The notes beneath the pieces were generated by a model. It saw nothing but the letters and a program-made list of their open reading frames with translations, did not search any database and was not told the DNA's origin. From NCBI GenBank assembly GCA_963969365.1, contig OZ017763.1, positions 620,001 to 684,000 on the forward strand: a DNA stretch of 64,000 bases, in the 5' to 3' direction. The translations under genes were made by a program, and so were the position numbers. Origin of the DNA: Asterochloris sp. CNOR1. Its lineage: Eukaryota; Chlorophyta; Trebouxiophyceae; Trebouxiales; Trebouxiaceae. Shown one piece after another: positions 1-11,432 of this stretch (its first letter is position 1; each line of letters begins with the position of its first letter).

Positions 1-149
1 ATTTTGCAGGCCCTGAGCAGCTCCTCTCAAAAGCGTTGGGTGAGGAGCTGGCTGCCAGGCACATTGTTCTTTGGCGCGTGATACATTTGCTGGTGCCAAA
101 GCAAGCTGCATTAAATTACTCTCACAAAGCTGCGGCACAGCTTGTCATT

Positions 150-3100
150 TCACATCTGGGAATGCTCCCAGCCAACATACATGAATTTGCGGTTGTAGTA
201 GTTGACAGTCCTGACTGCAGCCCCACAGGCAGCTGCCAGAGCTGCCAGCAGCAGCACCTGGACAGAGAGAGGCTCTGCCCCTCGCCCAAGGCAGGCTGAC
301 ATGCCCAGGAGGCTGGCCACTCCTGTCCACGTGGCAGCTTGTTTGGCCGTCTGCAGCTGCCTCAGTGTCTGCAGCGCAGCCGAGATGTGGTGTCGGGCAA
401 CAACACAGGTGGACATGGACAGTCGGCTTGCTGAACACCATGCAGGACTAGTTGACTGTCTAGTGACAGGTAGCAGACTTGATGTGCAGCCGATCAGGTG
501 TGTGTGTAAGGGCCCAAGACACCCAGACCTGCCGCAGCTGTCTCCCTGGTATCTGGTGTGAGCGCCTCAGAAGCTCATTCCTTTGCAGCAGCTGCAGTAA
601 GCAGTGTGCTGCACAAAGCAGTCCAGAGCAGCCAGCCCCTGGTGTGGGCCCCTTGTTTGGGCCCGACAAAGAAGCTCACTGCCTGGCAGGTGCTGCACTT
701 CACAGTCTGCCTTGCATAGTGTAGTACCTGCGTTGTCAAACAGCTTGAAGCCAACCAAAACACAAACGGCTCATTGGCTAGAACGCGACGCTGCAGTGCG
801 CAGTATGCTGTATATTGCAGCCCATGGCAGCACAACTTTGGGAGTCAGCCTGCCAGCCATTCAAAACAAGCTCACCCCTCACCAGGCGCTGTGGTGTGCA
901 GTGAGAAAGGTCTCCCTCTCTGGCGGAGACACACGCACAGTGCAGCTGCTGCCATGTGCAGACAGCTGGGAATGCAGTCAACAACACACCACCACCTGAC
1001 TGAGCCTTAGATCCTGACTGAGAGTAGAGAAGACAGCAGCTCACCGCTTGGCAGGCGCTGCAGTGTGAAGTGTGCTGGGCATGCCTGTTCAGAATGGTCT
1101 CCCGGTCTGGCAGACCTGACACAGGGTGCCTCAGCGGCTCAGCCACAGCGCCGGCTCCCTGGTAGCGGGGGCCACCGCCGCCAGTGGTCTCCCACCATCT
1201 GCGGAATGCCGAGCTGCCCCTGCAGGGGAACAGGGCGCTGCAAGCCACTCTTGCCTTGCAGTGAGCAAGTTCCTCTACCGGAGTCTGAAATCATCTGCCC
1301 AAATGCTGTGCTGCCACTGCAGGGCCACATCTGTACTTTGAAGGTCTTCCTTGGCTTGTTCACTGGTGATGTCCACACCTCACTGATGTGCAGAGCTGCA
1401 TCTGGAGTGGCCGCAGCACAGCGCATGTCTGGCACGGGCACAAGTGCATGCCCATGCAGGTGCATGCTCTTTGGCTCTGATTGTGATGGACTGTCCATCG
1501 TCCAAGTGCGATTCGCGGCCAGCCGCATAGGCCCACAGCATCAAGCACACCCCGTGGCCAGAAGCGGAGCCTGCTCTGTGCTGCAGCTCACCTGTCAGCA
1601 CTGGCAGGCATGTAGTACAGGCGGCTGAAGCTGCCAGGCTGCAGCCTCATGTCGGCTGCGCGGATGGCTTCTGCCTGGGAGTGCAGGAATACGCAGTCCC
1701 CGTCAGTCACGTTGTGCAGGTGAAGGTGCCCTGCAGTCCTGCAGGTAGGTGAGAGGTGACATAGGAGTGCTGGGCTGAAAGGAGGGCCTGTTACAGCATA
1801 CGGTGTGCCGCTTGAGGTATCATGCTGCGCTGCGGGCAGAAAGCAGTGTGAGCAACGGTGGAGAGGTGCTGCTGTAGGGTGATGTCTGCAGGTGCACATC
1901 TTGGGCAGGAGGCAAATGTGCAGGCCTGCAGACTGCAACAGGCTCAGTGTGAGTGATGACGCAGAAGGGCAGCAGCAAAGGGCATTCAGCGACACAGGGC
2001 TGGCGCGGGTGGCCAGCAGTCCTGCAAGCAGTTGAGTCGACTTCATGGTGGCGAGGAGTCAGCACCCAAGATTTGAGATGAGCATGGAGTGGCGCTGATC
2101 CTGCAGGCAACATGGTGCTGAGATGTGATTACTGGCAAACATTTGCTGCCGCGGGTCGGCAGTGCTCAATATTGGGCCAGTATGCAGCTCCGCTGACCGC
2201 AATGTTGTCAAGCAGGTACTTACGCTACTGCCTTGTGGCAGCTCTACATGGCATGGCCTCTGCAGTGCAACTCTGCACACAGCAGGGTCCCCCTGCTGCA
2301 GGACTGCAAGCTGGTGCCCTGCCATTGTCAACATGCTGCCAAAGAGCTTGATTGCACCACAGCTGCCGGGCTTCTGCCTTCTCATTCTTCCAGTACAAAA
2401 CTGAACCGGGAAGGCTCACACTTGTAAGTCAGAATGCTTCCCCAGGCAAAAGGCGTTCAGCACCCTGGCACATGCAGCCTGAGACTCCACCTGAGCACAT
2501 GGCAGACCAGGCCGTGTACTGAGGACTTGTGCCTTTGGAGCTCACCTGAGCAGCCCCAGCGGCTTCTGCAGCTTCTTCTTCCAGTCCAATGGGAAGCCCT
2601 GACCCTGGTCAATCCCCGCGCAGATGATCAGCCTCGTTGAATTGGCCGTTGTGGGTGTGGCTGCAGGCAACCGTAATGTGAACATCAGCCACTCTCTTGC
2701 GGGCAACATGTGGGAGGTTGCAATTTGCAGTCCGACGTTGGGATGAAGCCAGCACAGCATGCATTTGCAATGTTGTGCTAGTGCGACAAGGTTAAGCCCC
2801 AGTGGAGGACGAAGCACCAACACCATCCTTTGCTGACTGCGCAGCATCTGGCAGAGCTTGGAGGGCTCCAAATTTCAGCCTTTCAGTGGGCAACTTTGTG
2901 CTCAGCAAGGAGTCTTGCTGCTCACCATAGATCCATAGCTGATAGCTCTGCACATCACCTGAGGAGAATCTGCAGGGCAGTGAGAAATCCAGCTGCGCAA
3001 GTGAAGAGGCTGGGAGGTACATAGCGCAATACCTCGTTTCATGTGCTGGCACAAGCAGCATGCAACAACAACAACAGCTGCACTGTGTGCAGGTGCAGGA

Positions 3101-6100
3101 ATGGCTCGCTGGGGCCCCTAAGAACATGACATCAACAGGACAGGGCTGACCCTGAATGAGGTGTCACATGTACAACTAAGCACGCGTGGCAGGATAACTG
3201 GCAGGGTGACTGGCTCCATCTATTGGAGCCGGCATCCTGCATTGCTTTGCAGCCACAACAGGAAGACTGCCAGATGAAAATCGCACTCTGTGAGAGCAGG
3301 GGGCCTGAAGTGCAGGCGAGCGTTCTGAAAGACGAGCTTCCCCGTACTCGAGACGAAGTCAAAGTCAAAGCCACCATCCGCATTTGGACTGAGACGCTTG
3401 CCAGTGGCCAGTCCTGCATGCGGTCCATGTCTGCAGCAAGCGCAGCACATGTCACACCTTGAAATATATTGCAGATGTGTGTGCTGTGCAGATGGGAGAG
3501 CTGTGGTGAGATGGCAGGGGTTGTAGTCTGAGCAGAGCTGCAGCGCCCACGCGTGGTGCCTCTCAAGAAGCTGCTCTGGGAGAAGCTATGGGAGCTGAGA
3601 CACTGCAACAATTGAGCGGACTGCAATGCTGCTGCCAGTGCAGGCAGCCGCCACTGCAACACCGTCCAGCATGTGCTGCTGCAGGCCCTGATCATGGAAA
3701 GGCTCACCTGTCGGTGGATACCACAGAGTGAGTGAAGCAGGCATGGGACTGGTCTGACTGGTTCTGCAGCGTGCCAGTAAGAAGAAGTCAGCGTGCAACA
3801 GGGCTGCAATGAGGAAGCCTGCTGCGCATGCCAGGACGCACACCGCCGGTACCTTTGTCTTGACATTCGAAAATGGTGCGCAAGCAGGCACGGATGCTCA
3901 TGCCTGCGAGAGGCATGGCAGAGTGAGCATCACACCTCCATCCACACATCAAAGCTGCCTGGCACATCGCGTACGAAGTGCTGGTAGGTCCACAGCCACT
4001 TGTCTGCAAGGCAAGGTGCACCAGGGTGAGCAGATGATGATCGCCTTGTGGCAAAGCAACGTGTGCCGCTCATCAGTAGGAGGTAAAACCTTCCTCACAC
4101 AAACTGCAGGAGCCTCTTCTGCAACACTGGCCTGCACAAGCCTGCATCATACCCAGGTGGGCTGCTGGGCCAGAACTGTTCTGCAATTTGTTTCTTTTGA
4201 AGCAGTGCTGGCATTGGACTGCATTGCAGATGGCTAATGCAATCACAAGATGAACCCTCAAGCTACACCACCCCCTCACCAGGACGGGTCTCTGACAGGA
4301 GAGTGCCCAAAGCGGGCGACTTGCCAAGACTCTCCTCAGCCGCACCAGGGCCGCTCTCAGGCCACACCCAGATCAGGTCCTGCTGTACCTGCAGGTGCAC
4401 CATGTCGCTGTTGCAGTCTGCTGCAGGGACAGGGCAGGCCACGCCTGGTAGCGCTGCCTTGCTGGAGCAGATGCAGATCACCTGTGGAGCTGACCTAGCG
4501 CCCACAGACACCTGGGCAAGGGCACCAAATCTAGCACCACAATGCATTGTTTGGTCAGAGTCAAGTTCAAGGATGCCCAGCCTTGTTGGGACTCGGTGCA
4601 CTGACTGGGGCCCCATGCAATTGCACACACCTGGAAAGGACACGGGGCACTGACTCCGACCCCATGCAATCACACACACCTAGGCGAGGGAGGCTGGGCA
4701 GTCACCTGGACCCCATGCAATTGCACACACTTGGGCAAGGGAAGCTGAATACTGACCTGGAGCCCATGCTACTGCACATACCTGACAAGGAAAGCTGGTG
4801 GCGCAGGCACGCTGGTTGGCACACGCTACCTGCTCTGCCTTCTTGTCTGTGCTGCCAATCTGCGGGATGACCACCGCCTGCCCGTCTGGGCCAAACTGCC
4901 AGCCTGCATGGGGAGAAGCTGGTGACAGCCATGATCCTGCATGGTTACTTTTGACCAGGCGACCTGTGGAAAGGACATGGTGCGGAGACACATGCAGACA
5001 GTCAATGACCGCAGCATTTATGCCCTGCTCACACTTGAACAACGCTGCAGCGCCGAAGCGGGGTCATGCAGAGACAGCACTCTGCAGAGCACAGTGACAG
5101 CGAAGGACTCTGGGCATGCATCCAGCTTCACATGCGCCCTAACACGCAAGTAGGCTGTATGCACATTGCAAAATCAGGTCGCTGATGAGCACTTGAGAAG
5201 CGCCTTTTTGACATGGTAAGCACACTTCAGCAAATTGCTGTCTTGCTGGACGCAAGCAGGCTGCAAGCGGGCTGACGGTGGGGTGATGTTGTTCTGCTGA
5301 GCTATACATGTCTGTTCTTACCATGATAGGCACACTCCAGCGAGTTGCTGTCCTGGTGGACGCGGCCCTCTGAGAGTGGCACCTTCCTGCACAGCAAGCC
5401 ATGGAGCACTGCTATGTTGTGCACGCAGCAAGAGACCAGCGCAGCAGCTAAGCTTGAGCTGGCAGCAAACAATCTGCTGCCTTCCTGTGTGGCCGTTCCC
5501 ACCATTGCAGCTGTTATGCCTGGCATCTTTGAGCTGTCATGCTCAGTTGCACAGGTGGAGATCAAACCAACTAAAATGCTCGCCTCTGCAGCCTGTGGCG
5601 CATGTGGAAGCACATGCTGTGCCTGAGACCTGTTGCCTGTAAGGTTCCATACTTCAGACGCTGCTTGGCGTTGCCAGGGCACAGCACGGTCCTCAGCAGG
5701 TACTGGCAGATGTCTGTGCTGGGCCAATGCGCTCTGCAGGCGATGCATGGCGGGTACTGATGCCTGGTGGCAGCCCGGTGCTTACCTGTGGGGGCACAGA
5801 TCCTGAAAACAGCGCCACTGCTTGCTGGAGTCCTTCCACAAGACAAGCTCCATGCCTGCACACACGAGCAGACAGGTCTCTGCTGCACTCCCCCAGGCTG
5901 CACTACCCCAGCTGCACTCCTCCACCAGGTGCCCCGCTGCGTGGGGCCAGGGGGTCAGAGAAGATGGGCAGCACCGTATGCCTGCCATCAGGAGCGCATA
6001 GGACTGATGCAGGCAGGCAGGAGCAGACTTTGCCACAGACACAATGTCACTTATGTCTTGCTGATGGTACTGGTGCTATGCCATGCTTGCTGTGGCACAG

Positions 6101-6247
6101 CTGAGATCTGGCCAGCATGCAAGCCGATCTCATGGGCTGGCACACACCCATCAACATAACAGCGTGAGGCCTGGAATCGTCCAGGTCGAAAGTGCTGGCG
6201 ACAGGGTACCACTGCTTGGTCCAGCTGAATTGATTCTGGGCGGCTTC
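150..6247 (-). CDS. PAO/TIC55/PTC52-family Rieske [2Fe-2S] oxygenase, 5' end unresolved
   Basis: Resolved exons: 6247-6148, 5855-5786, 5386-5322, 4903-4782, 4388-4280, 4003-3936, 3763-3708, 3430 to about 3300, 2660-2546, 1738-1592, 1219-1045, 368-150. Phases agree at every join except around 2.7-3.3 kb, where one exon is unresolved. The protein opens with QWYP, then a Rieske cluster site (CPHR, then ECAYHGWQF), a DQSH(x4)H segment standing for the mononuclear-iron DPSHVPWSHH motif, TDGDCVFL, FRRWW, a C-terminal CSAC (CxxC) and a hydrophobic C-terminal helix ending in YYNRKFMYVGWE. That order is the plastid PAO/TIC55/PTC52 family: inner-envelope or thylakoid oxygenases, PAO opening the pheophorbide ring. 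Which member this is cannot be decided by eye. The transit-peptide exon should lie upstream of 6247 and was not found. Several introns carry copies of their own splice junctions. Confidence 0.88.
570..1080 (-). repeat. ~100-bp array of donor-junction copies in the last PAO-like intron
   Basis: The true exon end and donor lie near 1035-1080 (plus strand AGCTCACCGCTTGGCAGG). Diverged copies follow near 867-904, 769-812, 670-715 and 570-615, spaced about 96-100 bp apart apart from one 170-bp step. Several keep GTGAGC or a one-base variant. The copied segment encodes the CxxC end of the upstream exon. Confidence 0.8.
4612..4785 (-). repeat. ~50-bp array of donor-junction copies in a PAO-like intron
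   Basis: The plus-strand motif CCATGCAATTGCACACACCT starts at 4612 and recurs in variant form at 4662, 4712 and 4764, giving spacings of 50, 50 and 52 bp. The 4764 unit is the real exon end and GTATGT donor (exon 4903-4782). The other three are intronic copies. Confidence 0.85.
5211..5255 (-). repeat. Intronic copy of the Rieske CAYHG exon end
   Basis: The segment around CACACTTCAGCAAATTGCTG (5221) matches the real exon end around CACACTCCAGCGAGTTGCTG (5331) at an offset of 110 bp. The copied reading still gives LKCAYH, but the GTAAG donor has decayed to GTCAA. Confidence 0.8.
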
Positions 6248-9017
6248 CTGCAGACAAGCAGGGAATCAATTGTTCAGAGCGCAACATAGGCTGCAGCACA
6301 CAGCAGGCATGGAGCAGGCAATGCAGGCACCTTGGAATGCTTGATACAGCTGCAAGCAGCTGCAAGATCAGATTCTGTTCAAAGCCCTGCTTGCTTGAGT
6401 GTCCAGCACCACATCCGCTTCAACCATGCAGCAACACCTCGCCGTGCAGGCGGAGCCCTGCTGCGCAACGGCCTGCCGCATGAAACCGTTTGACGGGCAG
6501 GGCATTGCCCTCAGTAAGATTGCTCTCTGTGCCATGAGCACTCGCCTGCTTGGGCCATATCTCCAGTCATTAGCATAGACGCCAGTGTGGCAGGCTTGCA
6601 GGAGCATGTGGCTGGGAGGCAGCATGGGTGTGCACTGCTTGCAAGGGTGGTGTGAAACCTGAGGGCACGCACAGCACAAGGCAGCTCTCAGCTCGCTACA
6701 ACAGCAATGGCCCAGCAGCTAGCTCGCATGCTTGCAAGTTGACCTGCTGCACAGCCTCATCTGTCTGGGAAGGCACTGGCCGCTGCTGCTGTGGGGCTGC
6801 TCGTCCTGGCGGAGCGGCCACTGCCCTGGCTGCTGTGTCACGCGGCTGTGCAGCGCAAGACACCGACAGGGATGTTCTGCCCCTCAGCCAAGCCGTGATG
6901 TGTGGGGTGGCCTGCAGGGAGACTGTCTCCGTGCAGGCAGGCTGGCCCAGAGCATTCGTGCAGGGAACTGCTGGCTGGGTGTGATGGGCCAGAGCCTTGG
7001 TCAAGGTAGACACATCAGGGGCACGATGAGTCGAGAGAAGCTTTCTGTTGCAGCTCACTGCCTGACATGCATTTGCGGTCCCATGCTGCGAGGTGTGGCG
7101 TGCCATATCAGCTGCAGCTAGTCTGCAATGTGGAATGTTTCTTGTTGCACTTGCACAGTCACACCAGGCTTGCCTGCTTCAGATGACCAGGACGCAGCAC
7201 CTGTGAGTGCCTGGCAGCTGGTGCGTGCAGCTCTCCAGTCCTCATTGATCTACAGTCAGATGCCACAACAGATGCTGAGAGTGAGAGAGCAATACAAATC
7301 AACTGTGTCTTGGAGGGACACAGCTCCTCCGATCGTTGTCACTTCAAAAAATATGTGCCCTTCCAATTCAATGCAGCTTGTGCTTGATGTGGTCAGCGAA
7401 TAGTGGCTGACGAGGCTGCATGGTCCGTTTTCTTTCTCCCAAAGCTGCTGGCATGCTGTGAAGGTGAGGCTAATTTTACAGGTTTCGGATCTGTATATGT
7501 ATGCAGTACTATGCAGTGTCTGTAGGGCTTGATTTGCCCAAATTGTGCTGTGCCTATTTGCATACCATATATCAGGGATTAGGCCAGGCGCTGTAGGAAA
7601 CTCATTTGCCAACCGTGGAGCAGCAGGCATGATGCTTCCATGCACTATCCACTGCCTCACAGCTCAGCCCCTCTGCTGATGAGCAGTGCCTGCAGCAGCA
7701 CTGCAAGGGGACTGCTGGGCTTGCCACTGTTCAGCCCAGTGCTGCTGCTGGCAGCTGCTCTTCAGGCTGCAGCGGTCAGGCCTGTCGCGCAGGACACCTG
7801 CGTGAACCTTCAGCCTGCCTGCTCTGCACACTTTAGCGTGGCACCAAGCAGCACTCATCCCACAACACGGTGGAGTCCTGCACCTATGGGGTTCGGGCTG
7901 CCTCGGCACATATGGCATGCAAAAGTACAGACGCTAACCCTTTACAGTGCACGTCACGTGTAGGACCAGGTGTCGCCAGACCCCAGCTGCAAGAGCAAGC
8001 AGTCTCTTGGCTGCTGCCAAGGCATCACTGACGCTTTGCAGCTGGTGTCCCAGCTGGTGACACCAGAACCCCCTGGCGTAGGAGCCAGGCATGCAATAAT
8101 TGCCAGACACTGAAGCTGCTGGGTGAACAAAGCTACTGATGAGGGGCCAGGCATGCTGCCTGAGGGTGAAAGGCATGCCATTGAAGCTGCAAGCAGAGCC
8201 CGCCCTATTAATTGATCTTTCCCAGCTGATGCATTGGCACTGCTTACAAGCGAAATGGAAGTCAGCACCGCCTCTGGAAACACATGCAATAATACTCACA
8301 CGCTCAGACTTCATCCTCTGGTTCATGAAACCCGTGATGGGTGGCTGAAGCTCCTGAGATGTGGCAGATGCTTGTCTTAGAGCGAGGGGAGGTGTGTCTG
8401 TGCATTTGGATGGCTGTCATCACAGCAGTTCCAGCATCTGCAAACTTTGAGTGCTCACTGCAGAGCATTGCAGATCAACCCCAGTGAGTGCTGCTTTGCT
8501 TCTCACGCTGGTGAAGTGTCATGATGAACGCCTTCCTGGGCTTGAGTCGATGGTGATTCATGTGTGACCTATTTTGCCCCAAGGCAGGTGAGCTGCCACG
8601 CCATGCACCACTTCCTTTCTCAAAACATACTTGTCATTCAGCAGTCCCCGACCATTCCCTGCAACCAGCAGTCATCAGAGCACATCAACGCTAATCAATT
8701 GCATCAGCGCAGCCAACGGTGAGCCTCGTTGCAAACATGCTTGGGTCTCATCCATCCTGATGCCACGGGATGGCTGAACCAATCACAGTATTGCCTCTAG
8801 AGACGCCACTTAGATCGCCGATCAGGCTTTTGGACAGCATGTGGTCTCTGCTATGCCATGCATGTGGACCTGAACCCCAGCTGTGTGCCCAGTCTGGTTT
8901 GCACTGGATGTTGCCAATTGTGCAGCTACTTTCTGGAGTCTCAGTTGCAGGCAGGAAGGCAATGCGACATGCATCAGCTCTGAAGCTGGCCTAATCATTC
9001 ATGCTGCGCTTGTCTGA
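6248..9017. other. Divergent upstream region of the PAO-like and PSBS genes
   Basis: No homology-supported exon is visible. The first exon and transit peptide of the PAO-like gene are expected just above 6247, and the PSBS promoter just below 9018. No convincing TATA box or other element was picked out. The 7.0-7.1 kb stretch has a weak resemblance (GCAGCTCACTGCCTG) to the junction repeat of the PAO-like gene. Confidence 0.5.
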
Positions 9018-11432
9018 ATGCAGATCATGCAGGCAGTTCAGAACCTGAGCAGCAAGCAGGCCATCTCAGGCATGGCCCCTAAACTTTCAGTTCCACAGCT
9101 TGCCCAGCGTCAGCAGGTCTTGACAACCACAAGGGCTGCAAAGAACCCCCTCAAAGCCCCCTTCAAGGGCAAGGTGTGCATGCACTTGGGGCTCACACTA
9201 CTGTTTGTAAGCCTGTTGCGACTGGAGCGCTGCATGGCAGGTCTTCAGTGGATGTTGTCTGTGCTTAAGCCATCAATCTGCAATACTAGTATTGCATGTT
9301 GGCTTCTGAGCTTGGCAGCCATGAATCCCACCAGCTAAAAGCAGCTGCCATTCCTACAGCTCTCCTGTGTCTGCAGGCTGAGTACGATGGCAATGCCTAC
9401 AAGACCAACCCTGTACAGAGCGCTTTCACACGGCGCAGGGAGATTTTCGTGGGTAAGTTTGAGAGCAGTCTGCAGGCTGATTATTGCCCAGATTGGCGCT
9501 GTGCCACTGCCTCCAAGCTCAGGTCTGTGCGCTGCTCAGGCATGCTTCAACGAGGTCTATGTGTATGATAGCCCACCTCCATACTTTTGCATTTCCTGCT
9601 ACCGAGCAGTGCTGCAGCCTTTTCCTGGCCTACACCTGGCCCTGTCTTTTGTGGTCAGGGCAATGTGTCTCCAAGTTGCATTGCTGTCCGGCACTTTGCT
9701 ACAGCAGCACTGCCATGACTGCCACTTTCTGAGACCATCACTCGAGTGTTGTGCTGTTGCACACTGTGGCGGCATTGCCAGACTGGTCCTGTGTCACGCC
9801 GGGCTGCCTGCTTCACTGCTGCGTGTCCTGTGCTGCAGGTATACCTGAAGCACAGGTGTCATCTGTCAGCACGACCTCCTCTTTTGTAACATACAGCCAT
9901 CTTGCTCTCCTCATCCCTGTCTTACATCATGCTGCAGGCTGCACAGCTGTGAGCTCTTTCCAGCCACCATGGCATGAGGCTGACCATGTGCGAGGGGGTT
10001 CTGAGGTTGCCACAGCTCATCATTGTGGTGCCTCTGTACAGTCATGCTCAAGCAGGGCTTGTAGCCATGTTCAGTTGTCACTCGCCTGGTCTGCAGGCCG
10101 CACAGCCATGACCGGCTTCTTCTCCGCCGTCATTGGTGAGCTCCTGACAGGGAAGGGTGTCATCGGGCAGCTCAACCTCGAGACCAGCCTGCCCCCCTAC
10201 GTCATCAAGGGCCTGATCGCTGCCATCGTGGGCTTCAACCTGGTAACCGCGCTGCTGCCCAACGCGACCTTCTCAGAGGAGAACCAGCAGGATGTCAGGA
10301 AGAGGCCTGCTGGTGAGAGCGCCTGTCATGCTGTTAAGGGAGGTGCAGCTGGGCAGCACACATCTGGCTGCAGAGAACATCTGCTTTGGCTGGTGCCAGT
10401 GTATTTGCTCTGGGCAGGCCCTGCTGGTCAGGGGATTGTCAGCAGCTGCAGCTGGCAGCACTGATGCAGTGGGCCTGCTTGGCAATGCTGGTGGATGGCT
10501 GCATGCATTGCCTGTTGTGTATTCAAGTTTGGGCCATGCAACCTGTTGTCAGAGTGTGCTATTGGGCTAGGCCTTCCGAGCCTTCACCAACTCAGCATGC
10601 AGCCTGTGAAAAATCTGCAACAGCTACTGATTGCATCAAGATTGCAACAGCTGCTCTTCTGGAGGGGCGGGCTGTCTCAGTGACCCGTTGTATGTGTTTG
10701 CTGACAAATGTGTGGCTGCCAAAATGTGTTGTGGTGGCGCCAAGCCAGTGTGGACCTTGTATATCCCATTGCAGCCTCCAGCGCTTCTGCCACTCATGCA
10801 GCCTCCAGAGCTTCTGCCACTCATACCTCTGCAGGCGGCGTGCAGAAGCCTGGGAAGGTCAACTTGGCGCAGGACCCCGCAGGCACCCTGGGTATTGACA
10901 AGGGCGGGTTCGGCTTCTCCAAGCAGAACGAACTGACAGTTGGCAGGGTGGTGAGTTCAGTTTGCTGGTAGCATGCCACTGTTGGCTTGACTGTCATTGC
11001 CATGTTGTATTGCTGCTCAGCTCTGGCAGTGAGGCACTCAACAGTGGGTCAACAGCACTGTGGTTGCTGGTAGCAGTGTGCCACAGCGAGCGTCTCAGTG
11101 CACTGCAAAATGTCTGGCAATACTCCTGTCCCTCATGGGCAGCCTCTCACTCGCACCACTAGCCATAGGGCTCCACAACAGTGTGTGGCATATATGGGAT
11201 ACGCGTGTTTTCTTGTACCATGCAGGCCATGCTTGGCTTCGCAGCTGACCTTATCGGCGAGCAGCTCACAGGCGGCAAGGGGCCTCTGCAGCAGATTGGT
11301 CTGGGCATTGGCCAGCCCCTCAACCCTGATCTGGCTGGCTTTGGCCTGGCCGTCTGGATTGGCTTCTTTGCTCTGGCAGCCGTCGGCTTTGGCAAGCTGG
11401 GCCAGCAGACTGGTGGCAACGACATCTATTGA
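9018..11432 (+). CDS. PSBS: PsbS-type photosystem II 22-kDa protein (nonphotochemical quenching)
   Basis: Five exons (9018-9173, 9377-9452, 10097-10312, 10835-10950, 11226-11432) join in phase to 256 residues, close to the usual size of PsbS precursors. The first exon is Ala/Lys/Thr-rich, as expected of a transit peptide. The mature part has two LHC-superfamily halves: REIFVGRTAMTGFFSAVIGE with LLTGKGVIGQLNLET, and NELTVGRVAMLGFAADLIGE with QLTGGKGPLQQIGLG. PsbS is a four-helix thylakoid protein that triggers qE by protonation of lumenal glutamates, one per half. The first-half glutamate (NLET) is present. In the second half the matching segment reads IGLGIGQP, without it. The start is the first ATG in frame; ATG at 9027 is an alternative. 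A TGTAA lies about 200 nt after the stop. A divergent PsbS-like paralogue is possible. Confidence 0.9.
9931..9976 (+). repeat. Intronic copy of the PSBS exon 3 acceptor junction
   Basis: GCTGCAGGCTGCACAGCTGT mimics the real junction TCTGCAGGCCGCACAGCCAT at 10090, and the similarity continues for about 45 bases, into GCATGAG versus ATTGGTGAG. Confidence 0.75.
10771..10825 (+). repeat. 27-bp tandem duplication abutting the PSBS exon 4 acceptor
   Basis: CAGCCTCCAGCGCTTCTGCC is followed immediately by CAGCCTCCAGAGCTTCTGCC, each ending in ACTCAT. The second unit runs into the functional acceptor at 10834. Confidence 0.85.

Noticed and set aside
4600-4800. CRISPR-like or satellite array unrelated to genes
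   Set aside because: The units are directly contiguous with the exon end and donor of the PAO-like gene and contain no spacer structure.
6368-6679. Transit-peptide exon of the PAO-like gene
   Set aside because: The open frame is Cys-rich and unlike a transit peptide, and no donor with the required phase was found.
7020-7110. Additional copy of the PAO-like CxxC junction repeat
   Set aside because: Only about 15 bases resemble the unit (GCAGCTCACTGCCTG); this is too short in a CTGCAG-rich background.
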